NCBI GenBank assembly: GCA_949775045.1
Contig: OX459105.1
Span: 11,609,398-11,673,397, forward strand
Length of the DNA: 64,000 nucleotides
Reading direction: 5' to 3'
Source of the DNA: Metridium senile
Taxonomy: Eukaryota > Cnidaria > Anthozoa > Actiniaria > Metridiidae
The notes beneath the pieces are model-generated. The model saw only the letters and a program-made list of their open reading frames with translations. It was not told the origin of the DNA and made no database searches. Both the position numbers and the translations under genes were made by a program. The stretch's first letter is position 1. Each line of letters starts with the position of its first letter. Shown here piece after piece: positions 1 to 10,558 of this stretch.

Positions 1-230
1 AATTGTTCGACAACATCGCATCATAATGTCTTCCACAAAACACTTTTAGGCGATTTTGAGCCATCTTGGGCGATCAGTTATGACTCGGCAGTATGCCTAC
101 TCTTAAAATCTACCATCAAGCCATACTGTCCTAAACGAAATCTACGTTCACAAAACCGTTCACTTCTCACAGTCCCTGATGTAAAAACTAACTATTATGG
201 TGCCCGTTCTTTCAGTTTTGCTGCCCCTTA
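1..230. other. No feature recognised at left edge
   Basis: AT-rich sequence with no convincing coding potential, RNA gene or repeat structure. It precedes the inverted-repeat element at 231. Confidence 0.5.
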
Positions 231-382
231 GCCTGCAGGACAGGCGTTCTTATGTGTTTTTTTTTTTTTGGGGGGGGGGGGGGGGGGAATCGGGTTTTGG
301 GCTTCCTGTGTTGAACGGGCGAGTGAAAGGGAAGCGAAGGGGGTGGGGGAGGGGAAGAGGGGAAGGGAACGCCTGCCCGCAA
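231..382. mobile_element. Short inverted-repeat element with T/G homopolymer core
   Basis: The left end contains GACAGGCGTTC and the right end has its near reverse complement GAACGCCTGCCCGC. Between them lie a run of T followed directly by a run of about 17 G (roughly 257-287) and a purine-rich stretch (320-368). A similar pyrimidine-rich segment with GCGGGCAGGCGTTCCC occurs in opposite orientation near 1306-1350, so the family has at least two members here. No coding capacity. The homopolymer run makes assembly errors likely. Confidence 0.45.
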
Positions 383-1430
383 CCCCTGTGATTTTGAGAT
401 ACGCCTCCTAATTAGTATCGCATACCAGCTGTCAAAGTGTAACCACAATCACAGAAGAAAAATGCAAGACCACTTCCGATATAAACAAACATGTAACTGT
501 TGTCTGACTATAAATCAAAAATATTTGTTATCAAAGTGCGCATTTCAAAGTTATCGAGGAATACAATGATATCTGCTATCATCTGCAGATATTTTCGGAT
601 TTGAATCAAACCTATTTTAAAAAGATGTGATTATAACAGAACAGAGATCGGTATAAAATAAAGCCTCATATTACAAGCGCTTGAGTCTTCCTTCATGCAA
701 GAACTCGTGACAAGACGTTCTTTATACACTGCATTGCTATTATGTGCAAATATGTTCTTGAAAAGTTGCCTATTTAGGGGTTATTTCAAGGTTCAAAGAA
801 CGACCTATTAAGCAAACATAGCGACGATGTAATGCACTCCAACCGCCAAGTGTCGCTAGTTCTCTTTCTCCGTGAAATGCCACAAGACTTTGAATATCAC
901 TGCCAAACGGATAGATAAACTAGAAAATATTCATTCGATAACACAGCAACTCTTGACAAAACGTATTTCACGCCGACGTGAAGACTCCATGAACTCGTTG
1001 GAAGATTATACTTCTCTAGAAACCCGGCCGTACGTATATTAAATGGCCAGCAAATCGCCACAATAAGACATTGTTTGCGACCATGTAAAACTAGTATGCC
1101 ATTCAAATAAATCTTAATCTTAAATCACATTCCCAAAAGCACAAGAAAATTCTTCTGAAAATGTAGTCTGTTCGCAGAGTACCGATACATAAACACTACA
1201 AGCTGAACTGATTTATGAATGATAGGTGCCCATCAAAAATATTCAAGCCGAGCCAATCAGCGACGTTCGTTCGTCCACGAACGAGTGCCACAAAAAGACA
1301 ATGGCTGCGGGCAGGCGTTCCCTTCGCCCCCTTCCCCCTCCCCCCTACACTCCATTTTTGGCTAAGCTCCATATTTCGCGCGGTCAAAAAAGTAACAAAG
1401 GAAGCCCAAGATCCTAAATTCTCCAAAAAG
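383..1430. other. Non-coding stretch, no gene seen
   Basis: Unique-looking AT-rich DNA. The only structure is the pyrimidine-rich segment at about 1306-1350, related in inverted orientation to 320-380. Short open frames here lack splice context and recognisable motifs. Confidence 0.45.
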
Positions 1431-1439
1431 CCAAAAGAA

Positions 1440-1656
1440 CGCCTGCTCTGCAGGCTAGCTGCCCCTTCACTTTGGAACTGTTTACCTGATGACATTAAAA
1501 ACGCTAAATCATTATCTTCATTTAAGTGTAAACTCAAGTCCTTCCTCTTTTCACAATATTTTGTATAACTAAATCACTTTTATTTAATTTATACATGTAA
1601 GGCGCATTGAGACTAGAAATGCGCTATATAAACACATTAAATTATTATTATTACTC
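1440..1656 (+). mobile_element. LINE 3' end fragment (CR1/L2-like), plus strand
   Basis: The reading frame ending at 1568 carries AAPSLWNCLPDDIK followed by SLSSFKCKLKSFLF, the typical extreme C-terminus of reverse transcriptase polyproteins of CR1/L2-type LINEs. It is followed by a short 3' UTR with GCGCTATATAAA and an ATT-repeat tail at about 1640-1656, as expected for 5'-truncated copies. Only the last 45 or so codons remain, so the copy is dead. Confidence 0.75.
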
Positions 1657-1727
1657 GGGACACCACAGCTGTTAAATTCACCGCACACTGCAGCTTTCAG
1701 AAAAGCAAACACCACACACCGAAGGCA

Positions 1728-1995
1728 TTTATAAAATATTTGAATTAAATCGCGAGCTCTGATTGGCTGAGAAGCGTTCTCTATAACTCAACAGTGCACG
1801 GAGCGTCGATTTGTTTGATTTTAACTACTGAATATTTTATAAAAGAAATAGAAAACTCGGCAGCTGTACTCTATCGAGTTATAGAGCACTCGGGAATTTT
1901 AAGAAGACCTGAGAAGCACTGAGAAGCTACGCGTCGTGCTTAATTCTTCTAACGCTTCTCTCGTCTTCTTAACTCCCCGCGTACTCTATAACTCA
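1728..1995. mobile_element. Foldback MITE-like segment
   Basis: TTTATAAAATATT near 1729 is inverted as AATATTTTATAAAA near 1830, and CTATAACTCAACAG occurs at about 1783 and again at about 1987, with an inverted form around 1873. The phrase CTCTGATTGGCTGAGAAG is shared in style with other short elements in this window. There is no coding capacity. The outer limits are uncertain. Confidence 0.4.
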
Positions 1996-2271
1996 ACAGA
2001 GCACGCTGCCTCGTTATCTATTTATTCATTACATCACCGCAACACCGCATTTTGATACTTTTTTCACCACAACACTTCAAAAAATGTTTATCATCACCGC
2101 AACCCCCATGTCCCCCTCTTGAGCTACTCGTTACGCCCCGCCCAACTGTTTTTGTTGCCATAAATAAACTAAACATCACAATGCCAAGCAGAAATTGTGA
2201 GCAGAACTGGCTCTATCCCAATGTCCTTGTTTTGACTGCGCGATAACGGACTGCCTTTGGCAAAGGTCCTA

Positions 2272-3055
2272 TAATAATAATAATAATAATAATAATTTAA
2301 TTTTTATATAGCGCCTCTTCCATAAGTGCCCAGAGGCGCTTTACAATCTTTATAGTTAAATATTTACAAAAATACATGAAATGATGAAAATTCCTAAAAT
2401 ACTAATTTCAAAACTAAGCTAAAAAAACGTTTAAAAATAATATCATATATATATATATATACATATCCTAATTAAATTAAATTAAATTAAGTCCTTAAAA
2501 ACAGTTTTAAAAAAATAGGTTTTAAGTTTTGATTTAAAATCATTGACTGATGTGCACTGTCGTATATTTTGTGGTAAGGTATTCCACAGCATTGGTGCAC
2601 AAATAGAGAAAGAACGTTTGCCATACGTTTCTAATTTATATTTCGGTACAACTAATTTATTGTCCGATGAAGATCTTAACTTGCGTGTTGGTTTGTATAC
2701 TTGTAAAAGCTCATTTATATATTGTGGTGCCAGTCCGGATAGAGACTTAAACGTTATTAACATTAACTTATACATAATTCGTTCTTTCACTGGTAGCCAA
2801 TGTAGTCTACAAAGTGCTGGCGTTATATGGTCTGTTTTCTTTGTTAGCGTTACAATTCGTGCAGCAGCATTTTGCACTTTTTGAAGTCGTTCTATTGTAG
2901 TATTTGGTAGTCCATAAAGTAATGCATTTCCAAAATCCAGTCGAGATGTAATCAGTGCATGTACCAATGTCTCTGTAGATTTGAAGTTGAGATATTTCCT
3001 TATCTTACTTATTTTCCTTAGATGATAGAATCCAGATTTACAGATGTTTGTACCT
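2272..3055 (-). mobile_element. LINE 3' fragment (CR1/L2-like), minus strand
   Basis: The minus-strand frame 2967-2482 encodes the C-terminal 160 residues of a LINE reverse transcriptase: the thumb and connection motifs RLDFGNALLYGLP, KVQNAAARIV, LCRLHWLPV and LSGLAPQYI, then APMLWNTLP. Homology continues upstream to about 3055 (KYLNFKSTETLVHALITSR). The 3' UTR contains the inverse of GCGCTATATAAA and ends in an ATT/ATA tail at 2272-2297, the usual 3' end of this group. It is a 5'-truncated, inactive copy lacking the catalytic YADD/FADD region. Confidence 0.85.
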
Positions 3056-3515
3056 ACCGTTTATCTTGATTTTTAATTTTTACGAGTCGAAGTAAGAAGA
3101 AAACAAAAACAAAATCTATCAACTTCTGACTCTATATATACCTAATTAGTTATAATATTATCAGCCAATGAAAATGTAATTATCATTCAATAGCCTGTCC
3201 CATTGTTGTTCCGGCTTTGCTGCATAATAATCAGCGGTTTCTTGTCTCTTTGAATATAGTAACAATAGGCTTACCAAACTCTAATTAGTTATAATTTCAT
3301 CAATAGGCATTTCTAGGACCTGAGGCAGGCCTAATCACATCTTATCAGGCAACAAAATCTTCAATTTTCATAGTCAACAAAATTCAGACATGTTAACGAC
3401 GTATTCATCCCACAATGATTCTCAGTGCTGTTACTGTGTGGGTGACATCCTGTTTTTGTCGTTAATGGACGGAACGTGCTAGCGGTCAAAAACCGTCCAG
3501 ACAACTTGGGCGTTT
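3056..3515. other. Non-coding stretch, nothing recognised
   Basis: AT-rich sequence with no gene or clear repeat, between the LINE fragment and the 160-bp tandem array. Confidence 0.45.
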
Positions 3516-4030
3516 TCACCTTATCTTAGGAAGCTTTGATTAGAACCATAATCATAACAATGTAGTCTAGAATATACATTAATGTTATTTTAAATACCAT
3601 GTGGAATTAAATGTGTTAATGCATGGTCGTTAGCGACTGGTCAATACTTATATCAGTCGGTACGTTAGGGTTTGTCTCCTTATCTTAGGAACCTATGATT
3701 AGTACCATAACCAGCATAACAATGTAGTCTAGAAGGTACATTAATGTTGCTTTAAATACCATGTGGAAAGGTATATGCCGTGCATGCATGGTCGTTATCG
3801 ACTGGTCAATACTCATTTCAGACGATTAGGGAGTGGTCACCTTATCTTAGAAGCCCATGATTAGTACCATAACCATAACAATGTAGTCTAGAAGGTACAT
3901 TAATGTTGCTTTAAATACCATGTGGAAAGGTATATGCCGTGCATGCATGGTCGTTATCGACTGCATGGTCAATACTTTTATCAGTCGGTTAGGGTTTGTC
4001 ACTTTATCATACACCCCTTTGATTAGTACC
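3516..4030. repeat. Tandem repeat, about 160-bp unit, three copies plus remnant
   Basis: Units begin with TCACCTTATCTTAGGAA or close variants at 3516, 3675, 3837 and (degenerate) 3999, giving periods of 159-162 bp. Each contains AACAATGTAGTCTAGAA, TTAAATACCATGTGG and CATGGTCGTTATCGACTGG in the same order. No open reading frame runs through the array. Confidence 0.85.
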
Positions 4031-4109
4031 GAATTCTTCTCTTCCTTGTCCCTATCATCCTCGTCTCTTCTAGTTCTCGAGTTCCCTATATATATGGTTT
4101 ATGAATTCT

Positions 4110-4250
4110 TTCATAGTGTATAAATAATATACCCGTGAAACAAGTAGTACTAATAAGTACTAAATAGTGCTAATTAAACAATAGAAAACAATCGAATTAG
4201 CATAAAATATCACTGTTTAGTACTAATTATGTTGCACGCTTTTAATGTTT
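4110..4250. repeat. Repeat copy lacking the MITE found at 52365
   Basis: The reverse complement of about 4138-4185 (AGCACTATTTAGTACT and flanks through CTACTTGTTTC) matches both flanks of the element at 52365-52589. This locus is thus a paralogous empty site that defines the boundaries of that insertion. No gene is present. Confidence 0.7.
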
Positions 4251-4408
4251 GTTCTAGTCACTTATCCCAAACTGTTTTTTTGTAATCCTCTGATAAGATA
4301 TTTCCCCGTTGTTTCTCATCCTTTTTCGATCTCTTCTCCCTCTTTCTCTTATCCCTTCCCTATTTCGTCCATCTCGCTATGCTATAATATATGTTCGGCT
4401 CCCTCGTT

Positions 4409-4815
4409 AACGATCTGTCACCTCGCCACTCGGTCCTGTCTCTCCCTCCCATCGCCTTATCTATTCTAAGCTGTTTATCGGCCCTTCATAACGATCTGTA
4501 TCCTCGCCACTCAGTCCTGTCTCTCCCTCCCATCGCCCTGTCTATTTTAAGGTGTTCTCCCTTCTTCACAATATGTCATCTCGCCACTCGGTTCCTGTCT
4601 CTCCCTCCCATCGCCCTGTCTATTTTAAGCTGGGTATTTCTCCCAACTTCACGATCTGTATTATCGCTACTCGGTCCTGTCTCTCCCTCCCATCGCCCTG
4701 TCTATTCTAAGCTGTTTTTCCCAGCTTCACGATATGTCACCTCGCCACTCGGTCCTGTCTCTCCCTCCCATCGGTACCCTGTCTATTCTTAGATATTTCT
4801 CGTGATCTGTCTATA
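4409..4815. repeat. Pyrimidine-rich tandem repeat, about 75-82-bp unit, five copies
   Basis: The unit contains CTCGCCACTCGGTCC, CTGTCTCTCCCTCCCATCG and CTGTCTATTCTAAGCTG. Copies start near 4409, 4491, 4567, 4651 and 4730. An open frame across it (4391-4792) merely reflects the C/T-rich repeat and gives a repetitive Leu/Pro/Ser peptide, so I do not call a gene. Confidence 0.85.
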
Positions 4816-5199
4816 CCGCAATTACTGTAAAGCCGGTTAAGAAATGTTGTTCAAGCATAACCTCCGCCCATCGATATATCATTAGTGGTAATCCATGATC
4901 CATTTATCACCGTCGGGCTCAAAGATTCTTTCATAGTCCACTCTTCATAGGTCTTTCGATTGCTTTTATAAAGAGATTATTTCAACAATATTGATCTCAA
5001 AACGGGTGTATCTTTCAATAGATGGCGGCAATATGGGTGTCTGTAAAACCCGGAACGTGCCCGGAACACCCGGAACACCCCGGAACACCCCGGAATACCC
5101 CGGAACACCCCCGGAACACCCCCGGAACACCCCAGAAAAGTTAATATTTATAAAATTAAAAAAGAAAAAAAAGAGAAGAAAAAGAAAGCAAAGAAAAAA

Positions 5200-6095
5200 A
5201 AATTGAATTTGATAGTTTTTGATATTTACTTTAATTATTCATATTTATTCATTCCAAGATTTCAAATTAAAGATTTCAAACAAGAACAATATCAAATATA
5301 ACAACATAAATTAAATTATTACTAAAATAAATTATCCTGGTTCAGTATGTCGTGCTTATGTTGCGCATGATTAGATGTGCTTGCATTACAAGCAAAGAAC
5401 GTGAACAAGAGGTTTATAGGTTTATAAACAATAACATAATATTAATTACAATGAACTGAAATTACCATAAAATATAAAATATAAAATCAAATATAATAAT
5501 ATGAAATATGATAATATTAAATTACTTCAACAGACCGGGAAGTATATGCTCGTGCCCTCATTATCAGCGAAAGAAAACGGTTTCGATTGGTCCAAAAATA
5601 TACAATTAGTATATTTACAATTTAAAAAAAATCAAGTATGTAAAGTTGTAAACGAACATAATAATCTTTCTTTCTTGACACTTGCCGCTTTTTTCAGATT
5701 CAAAAGAAATATGTTCAGTTTTAACTTAAAAGATGGTTACTTGCTGCGTAAGACACTACAATAAAATGTACACAAAGTGTACACCTTTTACGCTTTCGTT
5801 AAATCACGGGTTAGTGAATCCTAAAACCACACTTAGTGCACAGTACGGAACTTCATTACGTGCTAATGCAAACAACTCTGATTTGTTTTCAGTCCAGTGA
5901 AATGTCATTTTCGACGAAATACATTGTGAATACGACCGTATTTTAAGACCGTTAGCTAATGAACGCGGGATAAGTACAATAGTAGGGAGTTTAAGTAACC
6001 ACTACGGCAACGACGTCGAAAACGGCATATAACAATAGACCTAATTATGAGATACAATAGTTACGTGAAAATGTGCAAGAGCTGTAAAGATATTT
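5200..6095. other. Interior of the 5035-7398 element, no gene recognised
   Basis: AT-rich filler. An 87-codon open frame at 5501-5764 (beginning MKYDNIKLLQQTGKY) has no motif I recognise, and I do not call it a gene. Confidence 0.4.
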
Positions 6096-6985
6096 ATTAT
6101 ATATATAACTAGAATTTCATACAATAAATCTCTATTATAAAAATCTCTATGCTTTATATTTCACTGGTGAAAAATGCAATACGACCAATCAGCGTCGCGT
6201 ACAGCTTTTCACAGTGTAAAAATATAACCAATCAAAATTTAGAGTTGACCAAACCAACCAATCATAAAACGAGCAATTGTGACATTTGAATGGCTTCCCG
6301 CCAAAACAAAATTGCGTTTTCTGTAGCTTTGTTGATGTGAACAAAATGGCGAGTCGTTTTGTGTCACTAGATGTGCCGGTAGATGAGTTTATTCAAAACC
6401 AAGAAAACAAAAACATACTAAGCAAGATGAAGAGAGACCTGGCTTTATTGACTGAATATCTTGAAACAAAAAATGCGCAACAAAACCTGGAAGAAATCCA
6501 GCCAAGAGATTTAGACGAGCTGCTTTCTGCTTTTCTCGTTGAAGTAAGGAATAAAGATGGGGATGAATAGTCAATACGAACCGACAACTTTAAGGTCGTT
6601 CATATCGAGCTTTGACCGTTACTTACGAAAGAAAGACTACTCAACAACGATAATAGAAGGGCAAGAATTCAGACGAAGAAGGGAAGCTTTTCGTGAAGAA
6701 ACGACAACTAAGCGCCGCCGTCATTATTGCATCTTGGATTCGCCGGACAGCGACTAATGAAAAACAATCAAAGTACATTTTTAATATTTATATTGACTTT
6801 TTATATATCCATTTTCCTTTTATAAACTGACAAGCGGAGTTTTTCAATTTAATTGTGTATAGTTGACATTGCATGCATCTACTTAACTTATAAACTTAAA
6901 ACTTACGAAAGTTTCGACAAAATTTGTCATTTTTACTCAATCAAAATAAACGTGTTTGTATGTGAATTCTAGTTATATATATAAT
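6096..6985. mobile_element. Inverted-repeat element nested in the 2.36-kb element, carrying a Crypton domain
   Basis: The left end ATTATATATATAACTAGAA (from 6096) matches the reverse complement of the right end (6964-6985, TTCTAGTTATATATATAAT). The similarity extends inward through TTGTATG to about 30 bp. The roughly 890-bp element encloses the Crypton-like frame at 6346-6757. No clear target duplication is visible, and the superfamily is unknown. Confidence 0.65.
6346..6757 (+). pseudogene. Crypton-type tyrosine recombinase, N-terminal core-binding domain only, frameshifted
   Basis: The frame from ATG 6346 (AACAAAATGGCGAG context) reads MASRFVSLDVPVDEF, then ILSKMKRDLALLTEYLETK and RDLDELLSAFLVEVRNKDGDE, and stops at 6568. 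The adjacent frame resumes at 6575 with YEPTTLRSFISSFDRYLRKK, then EGQEFRRRREAF, and ends at 6757. Together this is the SAM-like N-terminal DNA-binding domain of Crypton/KIAA1958/QRICH1-type (DUF3504) tyrosine recombinases. The two halves are separated by 7 nt (TAGTCAA) between the GAA and TAC codons. The C-terminal catalytic domain with the R-H-R-Y residues is absent; after REAF the sequence turns into an unrelated KR-rich tail and a stop. Roughly 110 codons survive of a protein normally over 300. Function, if any, would be DNA binding only. Confidence 0.75.
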
Positions 6986-6997
6986 AAAGAGAAAACA

Positions 6998-7007
6998 TCA
7001 TAGAAAG

Positions 7008-7044
<37 letters not shown>

Positions 7045-7134
7045 AAAAAAACTCACTCGCTCGAAGACTCGCTCGTTCGTGTTTTACACAAACAACTCGT
7101 GAATATAACCCCGTACGCCGCACTTTCTATGAAG
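6998..7134. mobile_element. Foldback element of about 137 bp
   Basis: ATAGAAAGTGC, then GTACGGGGTTATATTCAC and GTTGTTTGTGTAAAA on the left are matched in inverse order on the right by TTTTACACAAACAAC, GTGAATATAACCCCGTAC and GCACTTTCTAT. The arms are about 50 bp around a CTCG-rich loop. It sits between the Crypton-bearing element and the right TIR of the 5035-7398 element. Confidence 0.85.
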
Positions 7135-7407
7135 TAATCTATATTTATTCTGCAAAACTACAACGTGAAAAATCTCTTTTTTTTTTACTTTTTTTTTTAC
7201 TTTTTTATTTCTTTTTTTTTATTTCTTTTTTTTATTTTTTCCCTTTTTCCCCTTTTAAATTTTTTAATTTTATAAATATTAACTTTTCTGGGGTGTTCCG
7301 GGAGTGTTCCGGGGTGTTCCGGGGGTGTTCCGGGGTGTTCCGGGGTGTTCCGGGGTGTTCCGGGTGTTCCGGGCACGTTCCGGGTTTTACAGACACCCCG
7401 GCAATAT

Positions 7408-7865
7408 CGATCCAATTAATTTGCCCTCAAAGGGTTGATATCATATATAGGTATTCTCATTCAAGTATAAGTACTGAGAAAAAGGCGATGAGTGAAAAGG
7501 AAGTACGTCTGGAAATAGAGAAACAAGTCGACATTTGTTTTTACATGACAGCATGACCCGACCGTCTTGCAGGACTCAGAACTACAGTACTATACGTGCC
7601 TGGTTCAAACCAATTTTATATCTTAACTATAATAATGAGAGTATTATGCTGGTTTTTATTTCAGTTAAGATTGCATTAGTGTTAAAATCTCTCATGATTG
7701 TAAGCCGTAGGGGGGGTGTCAGCTAGCAGTGCATTTTTTTGAAAATTGACTGAACCCTCAACTGTGCATATGCTAAGTTGTGAGAAAATAATTTATTGTC
7801 TTCTCACTCTTTCCACTTATTCTCTTCATTTATTAAGAGTCTTTAACTATAAAATCAGCCACTTG
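7408..7865. other. Non-coding stretch, nothing recognised
   Basis: No gene or repeat recognised between the 9-bp target duplication and the degenerate tandem array. Confidence 0.45.
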
Positions 7866-8430
7866 TCAGCCACCTAGTGCTGTACTCTCTACCCATATTA
7901 AAACAACCAAAACAACTACGTGAGTCCTCTTGGGTGCAACATACAGTGTGGTACTAGCTCTCTCAGTTGTAAACAAATATATCAACTACTTGTAAATCTT
8001 CTTAGGTGCCACATCAGTATAGCATTGTTTACCTTAAAATAACTAAATCAACTACTGATAAGTCTTTTTAATTTGTGTGCCACATCTAGTGTGGTACTCT
8101 ACCTGTAAACAACTAAAATTTCTTCTTGGGTGCCACCCTCAGCCCGTAAACAACTAAATCAACTGTCTACTGATGTAGGTCTTTTGGTGTGCCACATCTA
8201 GTGTCGCACTCTTTACCTGTAAACAACTCAATCAACTACTGATAAGTATTTTTGTGTGCGTGCCACATCCAGTGTCGCACTCTTTACCTGTAAACAACTA
8301 AAACGTATACTTCTTTTTGGGTGCCACCCTACTCGTCAACCGTTGGGTGCCACATATATCTAGTGTGGTACTCTCTTCTTGTGAACAACTAAATCAACTA
8401 CTTGTAAGTCTTTTTGGGTGCCATAACTCT
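7866..8430. repeat. Degenerate tandem repeat, about 65-90-bp unit
   Basis: The phrases GGTGCCACATCTAGTGTGG, ACTCTTTACCTGTAAACAAC and AAATCAACTACTGATAAGTC recur about seven or eight times with variable spacing. The units are diverged and some are partial. No coding potential. Confidence 0.8.
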
Positions 8431-8965
8431 CTAGACTCTACTTGTTATAAACATTTAACTAAACCAACTATTGTCATGTACTTGTAAATTGCTCTACGTT
8501 TTATCTTCTATAAAAGATAATTATTATATCTAAAAAATATGATTTGTACATTAAAACCATGGAGGTGCCGCTATAGTGCACCACAGGTTGTATCATTCAC
8601 CAACGGGTCACAGTCTTTGCAGTGTGCCCATATATAGTTACTTGTAAAGCACATCAACACGATGCCGGCAAAGTGCATGGTCAAAAACATGGCATAACAT
8701 TACATCGACTGATAAAAACATGACGCGACATTCTCGAACTTCGGACTTTTTCAAAACGTTTCATCAACTATTACACCGTCTATTAAGGTCAAAACCAACT
8801 TAACCTGTCTGGTTTATGCTGTGCACCAATAATAGCAAACATATGCAAAGCGTCCTTCCAAATTCGATCATGACTTTGAATTAAAATCAAGAAATAGTTA
8901 TCTTTGCGATTCCTCATGCATGCATGATTGCAAGCAACGTGGCTACAACGTCGCAAACAACTTAA

Positions 8966-9941
8966 GAGAAGATTTCTGTAAATACCATGCAAACGCGGCA
9001 ACACTCAAAAAATCGATTTTGCTCATATTTTAACCATAGGTAGCCCTCAACATGAAACAAGTCATGATGCCTTTAGTTAAGAAAAATACTGCATATTTTA
9101 CGAGAAAATCGCAAAAAACGAAATTTCGTCATATCGCTGCTCCGAGCTGAGACGCTAATTTTTATGTCAACTTTGACGGCCCCGTATGGCAAAATTAATT
9201 ACTTTAATGACTCCAAACTTTCATAATATTATTTAATGACATCTTAACTTTAAACTCAAGCTTTTATAGAAATATTCAGTTACTTAAAGATATTATTCTA
9301 TTAGTTTTTCTATGTCATACTTTTCACCTTAGAAAAAGTAGGGTAAAAACAAAAAAATATTTTACTATGTGCAGCACAAAAGTTTTCAATAATAATCTGG
9401 GTTCTGAATGTTAAGGTATTGAATATATAACTGTGAAAAACTCAGCTTGGGTAAATGTAATTGAGCGAAGTTATTGAGCTGCGAACATTTGCAAAATCCT
9501 GCTTATTATGCATATTTTACTGTCGGCTAACACATTCAATTTGCCAAGTCGCGGACGTGATTTGCATAAATAATCACATTTTCTTTCTTTTTAGCAGCAA
9601 AATGCTATCAAATAAAATCAGTACAACCCAAGCAATGTTTACCTTTTATTTAGTTTTAAAAAATATTGCATGTTTTACGAGAAAAGTCTCGAAAAACAAC
9701 ATTTCGTCAAATCGCTGCTTCGATCGAGACGCTAATTTTTCTGTCAACTTTGACGGCCTCGTATGACAAAATTAACTACTTTACTGATTCCAAAACTTCT
9801 TAATATTGTTTATTGACATCTTAAGTTTAAAGTGAAGAATTTACAAAATATTTAGTTAATTGAAGATATTATTTAATATTTAGTTAATTGAAGATTTTTT
9901 GAGTGTTGCCGCGTTTGCATGGTATTTACAGAAATCTTCTC
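8966..9941. mobile_element. TTAA-flanked inverted-repeat element, 976 bp
   Basis: The 50-bp termini starting GAGAAGATTTCTGTAAATAC (8966) and ending in its reverse complement (9941) are essentially perfect, and TTAA lies directly outside each end (8962-8965, 9942-9945). TTAA targets are used by piggyBac and Kolobok superfamilies. The interior contains a direct repeat (about 9058-9262 and 9628-9833, sharing GAGACGCTAATTTT and GTCAACTTTGACGGCC). Outside, segments 8799-8961 and 9946-10090 are also direct repeats of each other. No transposase frame is present. Confidence 0.8.
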
Positions 9942-10159
9942 TTAAACTGTCTGGTTTATACAAATGTTTGTACCGTGCACCAATAGAAGCGGAAGCAAAG
10001 CGTCTTTTAGAATTCGATCATGGCTTTGAATTATAAAATTGTAATCTCCTCTATTCCTCCATGCATGGTTGTAAGCATCGTGGCTGTAATGTACGCCTTC
10101 ATTAACTCATCTTTTCAAATTAGCTTATTCTTTGTAATTATACGTCTTTTTGTTACTGT

Positions 10160-10240
10160 TGTTGTTGTTTGTAACAATCAATGTATAGCGCTTAGAACAG
10201 ATTTGTATTTGCGCTTTATAAATAATAATAATTAATTAAT
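10160..10240 (+). mobile_element. LINE 3'-tail remnant
   Basis: GTATAGCGCTTAGAAC, then GCGCTTTATAAATAATAATAA followed by ATTA repeats resembles the 3' UTR and tail of the CR1/L2-like copies at 1600-1656 and 2272. Only the tail remains. Confidence 0.55.
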
Positions 10241-10416
10241 TAATTAATTCGATAGCAGCCCGTACATATACTCGTGCCCTGTGATATATATACATGGTGG
10301 GAGGCATAGCATAGATCAATAGAGATGTCGTAAAGAAATTAACGTAAGGCGTAGCCAAACATTTCTTTGACTTCTCGAGTGCTCTACAGCTCCCAGAAAG
10401 TTTATATCACAGTTTA

Positions 10417-10558
10417 GTATAAATACAAAGGTGATTATACAAAATCGCGCACTCTGATTGGTTTGCTATCTCGGATCTATCTATATCTATCTCGAAGACT
10501 CGCCGCTCGGTAAATATTCACCACCGATAATCACTTCCCCTCCGGCGAATAAGTGTTA
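10417..10558. mobile_element. Short MITE, same family as 41466-41919
   Basis: The left end GTATAAATACAAAGGTGATT, the internal CTCTGATTGGTTTGCTATCTC and the right end CCGATAATCACTTC with TCCGGCGAATAA match the element at 41466. This copy lacks the Crypton exon found there. Confidence 0.7.

Larger units (their letters stand above)
5035..7398. mobile_element. 2.36-kb DNA transposon-like element with minisatellite TIRs and 9-bp TSD (Mutator-like?)
   Basis: Both ends start GGGTGTCTGTAAAACCC and continue as perfect inverted repeats through CGGAACGTGCCCGGAAC into arrays of a CCGGAACACCC unit, then CAGAAAAGTTAATATTT and an A-rich tract (left about 5035-5165, right about 7240-7398). The direct repeat CGGCAATAT lies immediately outside both ends (5026-5034 and 7399-7407), a 9-bp target duplication. 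A 9-bp duplication with long TIRs fits Mutator-like elements, but no transposase is visible inside, so the superfamily is an inference. The interior holds a second inverted-repeat element with a Crypton fragment (6096-6985) and a foldback (6998-7134). It is non-autonomous as seen. Confidence 0.85.

Noticed and set aside
3516..4030. Possible CRISPR-like array
   Set aside because: Direct repeats of about 160 bp with no short repeat/spacer alternation. The genome is clearly eukaryotic.
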